From: Heloderma charlesbogerti
Taxonomy: Eukaryota > Chordata > Lepidosauria > Squamata > Helodermatidae
Reading direction: 5' to 3'
Assembly: GCA_026122225.1 (NCBI GenBank)
Contig: JANEZZ010001492.1
Location: forward strand, 2,063,001 to 2,127,000
DNA length: 64,000 bases
Shown here one piece after another: positions 1 to 11,519 of this stretch. The notes beneath the pieces are model-generated. The model was given only the letters and a program-made list of their open reading frames with translations. It did not search any database and was not told the DNA's origin. A program made the translations under genes and the position numbers. Position 1 is the first letter of the stretch. Every line of letters begins with the position of its first letter.

Positions 1-44
1 TGGGGTCACGAAGAGTTGGACACGACTTAACGACTGAAGAACCA
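1..44 (+). mobile_element. BovB (RTE) LINE, extreme 3' end
   Basis: The window opens with the typical terminus of BovB/RTE LINEs, reading GGACACGACTTAACGACTGA at its core. The element must extend left of the window. BovB is abundant in squamates and was horizontally transferred among vertebrates (established knowledge), so this supports a lizard source but does not prove it. Confidence 0.72.
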
Positions 45-359
45 CAAGCAGGGCTCCACTCTGCAGCATGAGTAGAAGGGCCCCCAAATGAAGTAAGCAC
101 AGCAATACTTGACGTAGCATTATGTCCACAGTCTAAAATTACCTCACCCACGCTACATGGCAGCACCCCGCTATGTGAGGATTTCAAGTAGCGGTTAATT
201 TCTGAAAAGCGAACAACTCGGGCAGCTCAGGCTGTCTGAGCTGAAAGCCTTACGCCTAATCTTAAGATGTTTAGAGATGTGTGGTGGGGTGGGGGGAATG
301 GAAAATGCACTTTGTGCGTTGTTAGAGGCTCCCTTTCGCATATTCCAGAGCTGAGGTCT
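45..359. other. No recognised feature
   Basis: Unique-looking sequence between the BovB tail and the GC-rich promoter region. No exon, repeat or RNA gene was recognised. Confidence 0.5.
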
Positions 360-814
360 GGAAGTGGAAAGTTCGGAAGCAACCCCGGCTCTCAACGTGG
401 AGCCCTGGGGACAGCGCTCCACAAAACGAACGTGTGAATCGGCGCAATTCTTCTGCCGCCCGCGACAGCTGAAGTGGGGACGCCGGCGTGGCTCCCTTGG
501 ACTGATACGCACACACGGGGGTGGGGGCCCTCTCCTTCAGTCGCTTCCCAGCTTCCTCCCCCCAAACCTATCACGCAGGAGATTTTTTCCAAGCTGACTC
601 ACAGAACTAATGGCAGCGTCCTGTCATCCCCAGCGCGGCAAGCTGTTGCTTGCGCCGCTCCTGCTCTGCACAGCCCTCCTCCCTGCGCTGTGGATGGCTG
701 GAGGGGAGGGGAGGGGAGGCGGAGCCCGCCTGGGACACGCCTCCCCCGGCCCCGCCCCCCGCTCCGCTCTCTCCCTTGAGCAGGGACCGCAATGATTTAG
801 AAGTTCAGGAATCC

Positions 815-826
815 CACGTGACGTCA
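815..826 (+). promoter_or_regulatory. Overlapping E-box and CRE
   Basis: CACGTG (815-820) overlaps a perfect palindromic cAMP-response element TGACGTCA (819-826). A further TGATGTAAT, resembling an ATF/C-EBP site, follows at 834-842. The CRE lies about 55 bp upstream of the inferred start site, a usual position for CREB/ATF control. USF/MYC/CLOCK-type bHLH factors could bind the E-box. Use of the sites in vivo is inference. Confidence 0.7.
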
Positions 827-849
827 CGGAGGGTGATGTAATGCTTCTC

Positions 850-882
850 TAAATAGAACGTATTGTAACCTTCTCTCAGTCC
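850..882 (+). promoter_or_regulatory. Core promoter: TATA-like box and initiator
   Basis: TAAATA at 850-855 is followed 28 bp later by a pyrimidine-rich initiator, TCAGTCC at 876-882, with the likely +1 A at 878. This TATA-to-start spacing is canonical. With the CRE upstream it suggests a regulated promoter rather than a purely dispersed CpG-island start. Confidence 0.5.
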
Positions 883-935
883 AACGTGGTTCCTTCACCC
901 AGGCTGCTGGTCGCTTCCCTTCTTACACTTGTTGG
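878..935 (+). other. Putative non-coding first exon
   Basis: From the inferred start at about 878 the sequence runs to a strong splice donor, TGG|GTAAGT, with the intron starting at 936. The 58-base exon has no ATG, so it would be 5' untranslated and the coding exons would lie downstream. None was recognised in this window. The transcript is inferred only from promoter and donor motifs. Confidence 0.4.
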
Positions 936-941
936 GTAAGT

Positions 942-2442
942 CCCTCAAAATACTGGGCTGTCTTTTCCTCCCTTTTCTTTTCCAAATACAACTTTACGCT
1001 GCATTTTAAAACTCGCCTTTCCGGAGCGCCGCTTAAAGTTCTCGCTTGCGGAGGACGCTGGTGTTTTCTTCATTTTTCTTGCCCCGTCCGGTGTGTGTGT
1101 GTGAAATTCTCACAGCGGCAGGAGGGCAAAAGGAAAACCCCAAAGTGAGAGAAAGCGCGGTCGAGACAAAATTGCAAAATTATTGTAAACGGCGCCTTTC
1201 CTTTCCTTTCCTTTCCTTTCTGTTTTGTTGGGCTGACGGGTCTGCGATTCTCTTCTGTTACCGACAAGTTGATGATTGTTTCGTTGGGACTTTCACTTGG
1301 AGAATGAACCGGTTTCAAGCGGGCGATCGGGTCGAGACAGTGACTAGATCTGAAAGTGCAAGGATCGAACCGGGAAGATGTGTCGGGAGGCGAGAGTGCG
1401 TGCGCGCGATTCCTCTGCTCGGCGCAGTGACCCCATGTTGTTAAGTGTTATTAATTGGGATAGACGGCGGGGGGGAGGATAAAATGACTGGGGTGAGGAG
1501 AGTTAAAACGGAGAACTCGCTGAGGTATTTAAACGCCGAAGAAGGGACGGGGACAGCCGTAGCGATCGCTTTCCTACAAGGCTTGGGAAAAAGAATGTGT
1601 GAAAGTTTGGAAGCTGTCTTTACGTTAACCAAAGAGGTAGCGAAGAAAGTCACCCGCGTGCTGTCAGGAGGACTCCGCGCGTGGCTCTGTGATCCGATCT
1701 GTGGTTCAAGCCCCCCTCCCCCCCGCTTCCCAAAGATTTTGGGCACTTCTGCGACGTAAGGAAGCTCTGACTATAAATCCCAAAACTTTAACCACTGTGA
1801 TCACTCCGGTGTTGAGAACACTCTGTATACTCTCAGGAACTCTATCTCTCTCTCGCGCGCGCACATCTCCTCACATGTTTCCTGGCAACTGACAAATGAG
1901 GTCCCGGGTGGGGGAAATCATCTCCGGTCCTGCCTGCCTCTTTCCCCGGGCTGCCTGGGGGGGACTCCTTATGCTGCAATCTCCGCTTGTCCGCAGGGAA
2001 GCGAATAGGTAAATCTCCTTGCCAAGAAGTTGCCACCTTGACGTTGAAGCTTTTCCTGTGGAGGATCGGCTCGAGAAATCCAGAGCAGGCTCGGCTCCCC
2101 CAGCCTAACCCAGCGTAACATCTTTCTTGGTTGATGGAATGACAGCGCTCTCCCCCCCCCCCCCGCCCTCAAATCTCTCTCTAGCTGCTGCCTTGTCTCG
2201 CCTCGTCCCTTGTCGCTCTCTCGCTGGCTTCAGATCCCCAGCTAAAACTTTTGAACTCCGAGTCGAGAGAACCCAAAGAGAATAATAGATGACCGGGAGA
2301 GAAGTTTCTTCCTCGCTCATAATATTTGCTTGGCAAACTCTACCAGAAAACCAGTCATCTGCCTCCACACTTCCCCCACCCCCACCCCCACCCCCACATA
2401 TACACAATACCTGTCCATCTCTACTCCCCTCGCGGTCCTCCT
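942..2442. other. Putative first-intron start; simple repeats only
   Basis: GC-rich at first, then mixed. It contains a (CTTTC)n tract at about 1,195-1,221, pyrimidine-rich stretches, a C homopolymer near 2,152-2,164 and a CCCCCA-type repeat at about 2,371-2,398. No coding exon was recognised. Confidence 0.45.
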
Positions 2443-2682
2443 GTTTATTTATTTATTTATTACATTTATATCCCGCCATTTTTCCTCTTTAAGAAACCCA
2501 AGCCGGCATACATAATCCTCCTCCTCTCCATTTTATCCTCACAACAACAACCCTGTGAGGTAGGCTGGGCTGAGAGTCTGTGACTGGCCCAAAGTCACTC
2601 AGTGAGCTTCCATGGCCGAGTGGGGACTAGAACCCGGATCTCCCGGCTCCCAGTCCAACACTCTCGCCACTGCACCACACTG
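2443..2682 (-). mobile_element. Sauria-type tRNA-derived SINE, antisense copy
   Basis: Read on the minus strand it starts CAGTGTGGTGCAGTGG and carries tRNA-like A and B boxes (the B-box region reads GATCCGGGTTCTAGTCCCC). The conserved middle (GGGCCAGTCACAGACTCTCA) follows, with a tail ending in a TATAAATG-type sequence and (AATA)n. This is the layout of squamate Sauria SINEs, which have a LINE-related tail. It is close to full length. Confidence 0.88.
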
Positions 2683-3738
2683 TTGCTTTAAAAGCTGAGG
2701 ATTCGAGGTATGTTATATATTTGGTTGTTAGGTGGTTGCATCGCTATGTTGCCCCCCTCATGTCGCCCCCGCCCTATCTGACATTATCTTTGGGAGTCAG
2801 AGCCTGGATTCTGGGCCATTACGTCATTCTGCAGGCTAGTAAAAGTGTGATTAAGAGACTCCGATATCGGGGGTGTTGGGGAGGAGAGGGGAGGGGGTTT
2901 AGTAATGCTGATAGAGCATTATACCTGGATTCATATCTACATCTCAGTCCCCCCTCCGCTACCCGATTCTTTACATCCTCATCGGTGGGATATCTCCACT
3001 ACAGCCCCCCCCCCCCCCGCTCGCACGCCTCCTTCCTTGGCTAAGTTTTGTCGTCCTAGAATGCCAAGAGAGTAAAGGGGAATATAACTGCTAACTTCTC
3101 TAAACTTGCCTTTTGCGCTATTTACTCCCGGCCATGGTGAGTGACTGTGAAGATCCAGGGTTTCTAGTGAAACTTCACACAGCAGCAATGACAGAAGGAG
3201 ATGTATTTCTCCTACCCTTTCTTTAATGGAGAGAATAGATAAATACCTCCTCATGTCCCTTTAAATTCCCACAATCGAGCAGCATGAGATAAGAAGTTCC
3301 TGACATATATTCGTCCGAAAAAGCCGATACAAGGAAAACAGGGGGAGTTTTGTAGGGGTGTCCTGGTGTTCAAAACTGTTCAAAGAAAGGTTGGGCCCTA
3401 ACATTCCGTTCCCAATTATATCTTACTTGGAAAGATCATACTGATTTCCTTGGTGTGCTTTTTAAAATTACTGCAAATCATGGATGTTTCCAATTGCAGC
3501 TTTGCCACTGAACACATTTCACTTGGGAATAACTGGCACAACCTGAGAGAGAAGGGGGTTGGCAGTTAGGATAAGTATACTGAAGTCTGGTGCGTAAACC
3601 AACTCCCAAGGAAACTTTTTTGTAATAAGGAATTGTCATGGCGAAAGAGTCTATAGACTAGGTATTTGAATGAGACTGTGTGTGCATCGATATAGAAACA
3701 GGCATGTACATAGACACATATAAAATGTATATATATAT
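2683..3738. other. No recognised gene; homopolymer tracts
   Basis: Contains a C-rich tract at about 3,005-3,018 and a TATATA run just before the SINE at 3,739. No exon or known repeat was recognised. Confidence 0.45.
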
Positions 3739-3992
3739 GGAGCCAGTGTAGTGTAGTGGTGAGAGTGATGGACTGGGAGCCGGGAGATCCGGGTTCTAGT
3801 TCCCACTTGGCCATGGAAGCTTACTGGGTGACTTTGGGCCAGTCACAGACTCTCAGCCCAACCTACCTCACAGGGTTGTTGTTGTGAGGATACAATGGTG
3901 AGGAGGAGGATAATGTAAGCCGCCTTGAGTTCCTTGCGAGAGGGAGAAAGGCGGGGTATAAATGCAATAAATAAATAAATAAATAAATAAAT
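3739..3992 (+). mobile_element. Sauria-type tRNA-derived SINE
   Basis: Full-length copy starting GGAGCCAGTGTAGTGTAGTG. It has an A box, a B box (GATCCGGGTTCTAGTTCCC), the GGGCCAGTCACAGACTCTCA core, a GGCGGGGTATAAATGCAATA end and an (AAAT)n tail. By eye it differs from the copy at 26,071 at only about three positions outside the tail, so both probably come from one recently active subfamily. Confidence 0.92.
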
Positions 3993-6274
3993 CTATATAA
4001 CTTCAAATCAAGTTCTTTTGGAGTTAAAGGGCAACAACAGTTAATGAAAGTCTGTGGCACAACTGGGGGGCAAAAATTGCTGGCGTTTTAAAAGCTGTCG
4101 CTGGCATCTGTTACTTTTGTGCTTCAGATTAAAATTTGAGCAAGAGTTTAAAACAGCTAGAAGAGTGGCGGGGGCAGGGGTGGAGGGGGAAACTGAACTC
4201 CTTCTTTGGGCCTTTTTATCCCTGTGCAGGTTGCAAAGCCCCAGAGAAAAGTGTGATTAATGATCAGCGATAAGTGATTAGTGGTTTTATTCAAACTTGT
4301 TACCTCTGACCAGAAGCACACATCAGAGGATTAAGAGGCTCTTTTAGATAAATGCTCATTAGTAGAAGGGGGAAATCAAAGATAATAGGCAGGCATAAAG
4401 GGACAACTTTCTAGGAAAATCATTCCTGTCTTTGGAATAATAAGCTCTGTTCACAGAAAGGCACTTTAATTTAAAAGTTGCTTTTATCTTGTAAATCAAA
4501 GTTCGATGTAGAAGTCCACTGGGCTATTATAACCTAGATTTTCCCATATCCACAAGACATAGATTATCCTAGTTGTGATATTTCTTTCTCATTTAAAGGA
4601 GCAATTGAGATTTTGAAAGAAACAACATTCCCAAGTCCAAGTATTTTAAGGTATCCACTTTGAATGTAGCAGGAGAAACCTGCTGTCAGTTAACTAGATG
4701 ATGCACTACAGTTCTGGAGATGTATAGTTCCGGATTATGAATGAACGCCGCATGTAGCAGCTTGCTTGATGTTCTTCAACGCTTACAACAAAGTTGATTC
4801 AGGCTAGACACTTCTATACATTTTTAGTCACATTTTCCATGTGAGTTAAATGCCGCTGGAAAAACTAACCTCACTCCTTAAAGAAACAGAAGGGGCGAGA
4901 GACCAGGTGGTAGGTGGTAAGAACGACAACTTGAGCACTTGATTAAAATAGTTAATTGTAATAAAAGATCTACTTTCAAGTGGTTTATTAAGCAGTTAAG
5001 AGGGACAGTTTTACATTCAAATTCATATAATCAAACCTGTCCTTCATTCAAATTCTTCTGTTTGGAAAGAAGGAAAGAAATGCAGTCACTAGGAAATGAA
5101 GCTGATGAGGGTTGAATGCAGCAACTTATCTTTGATAATTGTATTGTTCCTGTTGATTTTATGCTCTTTTCCTCTGTTATCTATGTTACTTGTGTTACGT
5201 CACGTACATGAATTGTAGAAAACTAATATATATTACTTTACAACATTCCTGTGATATTCATGCCATTGTCCCATTTATAGATCTATTTGCAGTTTGCACT
5301 GGAATGAAAGAACACAAGCAATAAATTTGATTGTATAAAGAAGGAGGGACATTGTAACAATGTTACCATATGATAGTCAAATACTCAGTTTGAATGCCCT
5401 TAAAAAGAGATGTGCATGCAAGTTCAATTTCCTTAACTTTTTTGCTATAATAAGCTGGAAAGAAAGATGTCAGGTCAGGTCAAAGGTAATATATTTGACT
5501 GAAGTATTAGGATAGCAATATAGATATTCTGGAAATTATGGACTTAAATTTATAACAAGTTCTTTGTGAGATACCTGTGACTGACACAGCAAGCTATATG
5601 AACACAGCAAAAGCTGGTGTTGCCCAATTTGTAGTTTTAACTTGGAATGGGATTGGAGTTGGGGAAAGAGGGATGAAAAAAGTAAGCCTGACTGAAAACA
5701 GCAGGAAAAGCGTGGTAATGTGGCTCATCTAAACTTTACTATGATTCTTGGGAAGACACTTCATATGTACGTTTGGATGTTGTGTGCATTTAGCATGTGG
5801 GCCGTTTCAAATTAGGAATCTAGAGAAGTGCTCTCTCTGTCTCTCTCCCTCTCAACCTTTTGAGACTGGTTCATGCCTTGCAAAAGGATCTTTTATAGTG
5901 TTGCACCTAAGCCAATATAACAGCGTTCCTCCATGGAAATCATTCCTATGTTGACGTAGTGTACATCCTAAGTGTGCTTATCATATATGTGAGCGTTTCA
6001 TGCTCTGAAAGACATATTGGTGGGATCCTCTCATGTAACCACATGCATGATTACTATGGAAGTGTGTTACGTGTTGGAATTTTGTAATGTTTGAAATGGT
6101 TCTCAGCGTTTCTTCATACAAGGCCTCTTCATGGGTACTGGAGTATACTTTCAAAATATTTTAGGTGCACAGGGAGCATGCCATATGTATCCAAGGGCAA
6201 ATATGCAGTTGTCAGTGCATAACGTATGAAGCGGCCAGCCTTAGCTGGAAAGAGGTAATTATAAATTGACTTAG
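3993..6274. other. AT-rich sequence, no recognised gene
   Basis: Apart from short CT-rich runs near 5,830-5,850, no repeat was recognised. Stretches such as 4,310-4,500 are non-repetitive and could be conserved non-coding DNA, but conservation cannot be judged from one sequence. Confidence 0.4.
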
Positions 6275-6362
6275 AGTGCAATCCTATACATGCCTTTTCA
6301 GAAGTAAGCTCTACTGAGTTCAGTGGGGCTTATTCCCAGGTAAGGGGATACAGGATTGCAGC
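6275..6362. mobile_element. Short palindromic MITE (AGGATTGCAGC family)
   Basis: About 88 bp, starting gtgcaatcctatac and ending gatacaggattgcagctgg, so the two ends are inverted copies. The middle includes 'agtaagctctactgagttcagtg'-like sequence, itself weakly palindromic. The same layout recurs at least eight times in the window, which marks it as a high-copy foldback element. Confidence 0.6.
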
Positions 6363-8752
6363 TGGTAGCTTTAAGATAAAAGGCAGTTATCTTGCCATCT
6401 TTCCATATTAGCAAATCTTTATTTATGCTGACACTTTGACTTAAGTAAGGACTATGCAATTGAATCTGCACACCTTAATTTAAACACACCAGATTAGATC
6501 AATCCCATTTGACCTATGTATGAATGTACTTCAGCACAATACACAATTCGGGATGGCTATAATAAAGCTGACTTTGATAGTAAGCTATTATGGTCTGGAC
6601 AAGTTTAGACCCTTCTCTTGTTTTAAAAAGTAAAAGTAGCACTTTCTGGAATTCAGACTCCGATGTGTATAGTTAACCACCTGAAGAAGGTAGTGTAGGC
6701 CTCTTAACTTAACAACTGACCTTTGGAGTGATCTGCCTTAAAATAAAAGCCTAGTCTGGATTCTTATGAAATCTCATACTATCATCTGTTTCCATAGTAG
6801 AAGATCAAATTAATCCTGATTTATATTTCACCATTTTAAAGTTTCATGAATCTTTCTATTCTTTTGCCAAAGCATTTTAATTCACAAGTGTTACATCTCT
6901 TTAGTTCAGCAAGTTGACATAATTATCTTCGATGAAGGATAGTACAACTTGGTTTTAATTGGCGGTTTTTTAGCTGTGTTTACATGTCTAACTACATAAA
7001 ACCAAATCTCAGGAGGAAAAAGGTTTAAAACCTGCATTAACACTAGGATTCTGCAGGTCCTTGATTTCCCCCCCCCCACCACCAAGTTTTACCTTGTTTG
7101 TGGTTTTTGCTGAATGATCTTACGTTGCATTTTATTTTGGGTTTGCACTGTCTTGCTCACATGTAGATCTTTTAAAATAAAAATAAAAATGAAGACACTA
7201 ACTAGCAAATGGTTGCTAGTTCAGATCCAGTCACACATTGCTAGCCAACTCGATTAGCTAAGCTATAGTCATCCATACATGGATTTAGTCATAAATATAG
7301 TCATCCATACCACCAGTTAGTGTGTGGTAAGAGTTACAGTTCTGAGCTTGAATTCCACTGAAGTCAGTGCAGCAGTGTGCAGGATTGTAGCTCTGGTGTT
7401 CCAGATGTAGAACATGACCACATCTAGTTTCCAACGGCTGCAATTCATGGACAGTGCAGTGCATGTCACATAGCCGCTTCTGGAGCTACTTCGGGAAGTG
7501 TGGCAAAAAGCTTAAATAAATAAAATAACCAGCATTTTTCTCTTTCTAGTAGTCATTTATTTCTACGTAGAAACCTTAATCATTATGTTGACTCAGTTTT
7601 GTGAAATGCAAAAAGTAAAAGTAGGTGTGATATTATGTATGACACATAATTTTAGGCCACTCTGTAATATATGTTGCTCTAAATTACTGTATTAAAAGAT
7701 AGAATCAGATGTCAAACACGCAGTCTTAACTTTTAGTGCTTGTACCCTGGTGCTACCGTTTAATTTGGAAATAGATCCAGTTGACTGAAATGTAACTTGG
7801 GTCCAGATAAATAATATGCTTAGTGTTGCTGCCTTTGCTCATAAATCCTGATCATATTTACATTAATTTGAACAGACATGACTTCCAGATCTTGCATTTA
7901 GAATTAGGGTGCTAATCATTAGTGTTCTACTTTAATGGGTACAAAAGTGGGTTACCTAATCAGTTATTTGTTTGTTAAGAGGTTATATATTGGTCTAATA
8001 TGAGTATCAAGTATGTTAAAAGAATGAGAAAATGCTTTTATAAAGAAATAATTATTTAAATATCCTCAGAAATTCCATTGGCTCACAGATACAGAGTATT
8101 TCACAACAGACAACTTTTTAATATTCATAATAGAAATGAATTGTACCAAGCTGACTCAGAATTACTATATGATGTTGCTACATCTGCATCATTTTATAGT
8201 TGTTCGTATTTATTCATTTTATAGTTTTTATGGCTGCCGAGATACATTTCTAAACTCAAGTTGTTGTGCCCATCATCCACATTCCTTAATAATAACTAAC
8301 TGCTTAGTGTAAAATAATGGAAAGTAATACTGAGTTGAGTTGTAATAGTTACAGTTATTGATGAGATATTTTCAAGACTGAGCCACTCAGCACCTTGATG
8401 ATAATAGCATGCCTGGCATTTTCAGTGAAGTTTATTTTACTTATTAGAATACCTATAGACTGCTGTTTTGATTGAAGGGATCCACAAGTTGCTAAAAGCG
8501 TTGCAGTCCAAATTAAACAATTAAACAATATGTAAAACAATTACCTCCCAGTCAACAAACTGTTAATTGATCAGTTGAACAGCAGCAAGCCCCCCACCCC
8601 CAAAAAAACAACAGCAGAAGACATCCAGCAGAACTGCTATGGAAAGAGAAGGCCAGAATGCCTTCTGAAAAAGTGCTGCTTTTGCCTTGTTTGAAAAGCC
8701 AATAGAGGGACAGACTAAACTTTCCCTGAATTTCAAATCTTTGATGCAGTGG
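6363..8752. other. AT-rich sequence, no recognised gene
   Basis: Holds a C-rich tract near 7,068-7,082, a twice-repeated tagtcatccatac near 7,267 and 7,300, and a fragment of the AGGATTGCAGC MITE at about 7,345-7,392. The rest is unrecognised. Confidence 0.4.
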
Positions 8753-9168
8753 CTAGGAAATGATGAGCAATTTGTTCAGTCTCAGTTGTTATATGAATGT
8801 AACCAATTCACACCTCCTGAACCTATATGTAAACCAGAACACACCACCACACCGAAATCTGCACATTTCAGAATGTTGTGATACAATTTGCAGAAAAAAT
8901 GTGCACAAAAATGCATATATTAAGGACAAGCGTGCATATGTTAGGGGAAAGTACGCACCAAAATGCATTACACTAGGGGAAAATGCTTGCAGAAAGTGCA
9001 TACCCTATGAAAAGTACATATAAAACATTTTATATTAGACAAAATGCACACAACAATGTATATAGATTTTTGTGAAGACCTTTTTGGCTTGTGGGCTGAA
9101 ACACATTTACAGACGGGAAAATGAGAAACTGAGCAAAACCCAGATTAACAGACTTGTCCATCATGGCT
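8753..9168. mobile_element. AT-rich hAT-like non-autonomous element (396-bp family), decayed copy
   Basis: Shows the same internal pattern as 52,999-53,394: a TAGG...TGATGAGCAATTTGTT start, then repeated AAAATGCAnATATTAgGggAAA-like units of about 30 bp, then GACTTGTCCATC at the end. The ends are degraded and no target duplication was found. ORFs across it come from the A-rich repeats and do not look like protein. Confidence 0.5.
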
Positions 9169-9302
9169 GCAAAGTCTTATGCTGGGCAACACACTCCCTC
9201 TAATACTTCAAGAAGCAGGGGAACCTGGTGGAACAAAGTCTCCAAGATTATGAGGAAGTTCATAATATGGGGGAAAGTGGTCCTTTAGACTTCCTAGGTG
9301 GG

Positions 9303-9398
9303 GAAAAAAAGACCCTGGAAAGTCACTGTCAGTCAACACAGACAATATTAAGCTAGATGGAGAAATGGACTGACTTGAACAGTTTCATATGTTCATAT
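9303..9398 (+). mobile_element. tRNA-derived SINE, 3' half
   Basis: Reads ccctggaaagtcactgtcag... then cagacaatattaagctagatgga and finally cagtttcatatgttcatatg. This is the 3' part of the tRNA-derived SINE whose head lies at 12,154. The tRNA-like head is missing here. Confidence 0.6.
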
Positions 9399-9399
9399 G

Positions 9400-9585
9400 T
9401 CTGAATGTATAAGGCTTTAAAGGTCAGCACCAGCACTCTGAATTGGGCCTAGGAACCAACTGGGAGCGAATGAAGATGTTGGAAAATGGGCATCATGTTC
9501 TCTGTGACCTGCCCCAGATAACAATCTGGCGACTGCATTTTGAACCACTTGTTTTCTGAGAACTCTTCAAACGTCGCCCTACATT
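9400..9585 (-). mobile_element. L2-clade LINE fragment, antisense
   Basis: The plus strand reads aggctttaaaggtcagcacc... then gaattgggcctaggaaccaa and ctgggagcgaatg. It matches the antisense of the L2 C-terminal coding region also seen at 20,890-21,000. No open frame remains. Confidence 0.6.
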
Positions 9586-9591
9586 CTCTTA

Positions 9592-9678
9592 GGCTGCAGT
9601 CCTATACCCACTTGCCCAGGATTAAGCCCTATTGAACTCAATGGGACTTACTTCTGAGGAGATATGTATAGGATGTGT
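9592..9678. mobile_element. Short palindromic MITE (AGGATTGCAGC family)
   Basis: Begins ggctgcagtcctatac. It contains the inverted pair taagccctattgaactca / atgggacttacttctga and ends tgtataggatgtg. The right end is slightly eroded. Confidence 0.55.
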
Positions 9679-10225
9679 TACTAAAAAATTAAAGTTGGCA
9701 TTCTGATTTCAGTGTGTGAAGTTTTGGTCTTCCAACGGTAACTCTAGCAAAAACGTTTGGATAGATGGGATTGTCTAAAGGGAGATGGCTTTGTCTATTC
9801 CATATGTTAGACAAATGGATTATAACAAGAAGAGATTTTCTAAGACTTTTCTCTGTGGATTTTTAGATTTTCAAATTAAAACGATTAGAGCTTACTACAA
9901 TTTCCTGAGCTTATGAGACGTTATGCTTTAGTTTGTGTTTTCTTTGTCTGCTTGAAACTCAAAGAAGTCAATTCTCCAAAGTAATTTTAAATAAATATTT
10001 TGGATTGTTACATTTAGCAGTGTTTGTTTAATGTTCATATAACGTAGTGCTTCTAGTTGTTGGGATCTTCTCGCATTGTGTCATCTTTCTATTTTAGGAC
10101 TATAGCCCAAAAGATTGCTCAGTTTGTGCTCTGCATCTAGTAAGCTTTGGAGTTGTGTTTCTCAGATAGCACCCCCCCACACACACCCACACCTGGCATT
10201 AAAATCACATGTTGCTTGTGATGAA
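9679..10225. other. No recognised feature
   Basis: AT-rich, without repeats or exons that could be recognised. A short CA/C-rich run lies at about 10,170-10,192. Confidence 0.4.
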
Positions 10226-10432
10226 GCAGCTGCATTGTCCCAGTTAGTTTCCAGGCCCAATTCTAGGTATTGGGATTTACCTTCAAAGTCCTACAGGGCT
10301 TGAAACAGAGGAACCTGAATATTGTCTCAATATTAGCCTCACCTTATATTAAGGTCTTCCTCCAGGTGTTCTGGGGAAAAAATGTTTTGAAGGACAGGAT
10401 ATAAATGTTATAATGTAAATAAAAAACCTGCC
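10226..10432 (+). mobile_element. L2-clade LINE, 3' end fragment
   Basis: Contains a decayed version of the L2 segment that normally reads 'caaattcaaggtgttg... aaagccctaaacggcttgg...', followed by tcttcctccaggtgttctgg and an aggatataaatgttataatg tail. Reading frames are broken. Confidence 0.5.
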
Positions 10433-10443
10433 AGCTCTTATGT

Positions 10444-10589
10444 CAGCCTTCCCTAACCTGATGCCTTCTACATATGTTGGACTACAACTTCCGTTATGCC
10501 CAGCTAGCTTCTCAATGGCCATACTGGCTGAGAATGATGTGAGATGCAGTCCAACATATTTGGAAGGCACCAAGTTGGGAAAACTGCTG
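10444..10589. mobile_element. hAT-like MITE (CAG...CCC ends, ctacaactcc family)
   Basis: Starts CAGCCTTCCCTAACCTGATG and ends in the inverted complement around CCAAGTTGGGAAAACTGCTG. The arms carry gttggactacaacttcc / gatgcagtccaacatat. Flanks tcttatgt and tgttatgg match at 6 of 8 positions, consistent with an aged 8-bp duplication. Same family as 49,081 and 54,952. Confidence 0.65.
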
Positions 10590-10596
10590 TGTTATG

Positions 10597-10828
10597 GGCA
10601 GATCTACATCTTATGTCATATTGATACAATCCCATCATTGTGACGCTATATCCCGCTTGCACATTTATACCTTCTAGCACACACAATGACATCTGTTGTG
10701 GTATTTTGGATAATATGGAATAAAACCCGGGAAACAGCACTAGAAAAGTGGTATACAGAATGCCTAATGTGTCCAACAGTTATCAGTGCACCTCAATACT
10801 GATAAAAAGCATTAGTGTAGATCTAGCC
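10597..10828. mobile_element. Palindromic MITE with GGCYAGATCTACAC ends
   Basis: Starts ggcagatctacatcttatg and ends tagtgtagatctagcc. It is the reverse-orientation relative of 33,721-33,947: both carry tattccac/gttatccaaaat-type sequence and tgacatctgttg. It begins 7 bp after the preceding MITE. Confidence 0.65.
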
Positions 10829-11519
10829 ATGGGGTGTGTGTGTGGGTGTGGAGGGAGGTTGCTGTTCAAAGAGAGAAAATGTTTGGGGGTCCCATGGGGT
10901 ATGTGAAAGCTCCTAGATGCACCTGAAGCAGGTCTCTACATTGTGGGACAAAATGACTGGGGGATATGACAATTTAGTCTGTCTAAAGAACATGGGTACC
11001 AGTGAAAGAACATCAAGGGAAGGGAGGAATTAGCTTGGAGCCTGTGAAGGTTTGTAGGAATCCATATTTGAACATCACTAATTAGTTATTATTGAAGGGT
11101 TAGAATAGAATAACCACCCTGTTGCACTTATGGTGATAGCAGTAAAGGATGGATCATTTCCACTGTTTAACTGCCCGATTACGGCCGAAGTAGGGATTCC
11201 AGTCCACACTGGTGATTGTGAGTCCAGAATCAGGGGATGGTAGTTAGTCTGGCAACAGGGCATTCTGAGGCTGAGCTTCTTACTTTATTGCTAATTCGCA
11301 TACGGTATTCTGTGGCGATGGCTGCCAACGCTGCAGTTAGTTGTGGATTTCAAGCCCTGTATTCATGCCACCAAGTTTGTACCGCGCTTTACGTGGCTGT
11401 ATTTTAAACAGCGAGCACGATCTAGACGAAGATAAGCACCTTTCGAGCGCCACAGGTTTCAACAGGAGAGTTACGTAACATGCTTAACTCTGAACGGTTC
11501 CCAGTGAGGTTTGTTCATA
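10829..11519. other. No recognised gene
   Basis: A (GT)-rich run lies near 10,834-10,850. The rest is unrecognised, with rising GC content toward the CpG island. Confidence 0.4.

Larger units (their letters stand above)
360..1440. promoter_or_regulatory. CpG-rich promoter region
   Basis: GC content and CpG frequency rise sharply against the AT-rich surroundings. The stretch holds a GGGGA-repeat tract near 700-722, a GC box (cccgccccc) near 748-757, an E-box/CRE, a TATA-like box and a splice donor, all consistent with transcription rightwards. It looks like the 5' end of a host gene, but no coding sequence follows that identifies the gene. Confidence 0.65.

Noticed and set aside
3739..3830. 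tRNA gene
   Set aside because: The tRNA-like boxes here and at 2,443, 12,154 and 26,071 belong to SINE heads continuing directly into SINE bodies.
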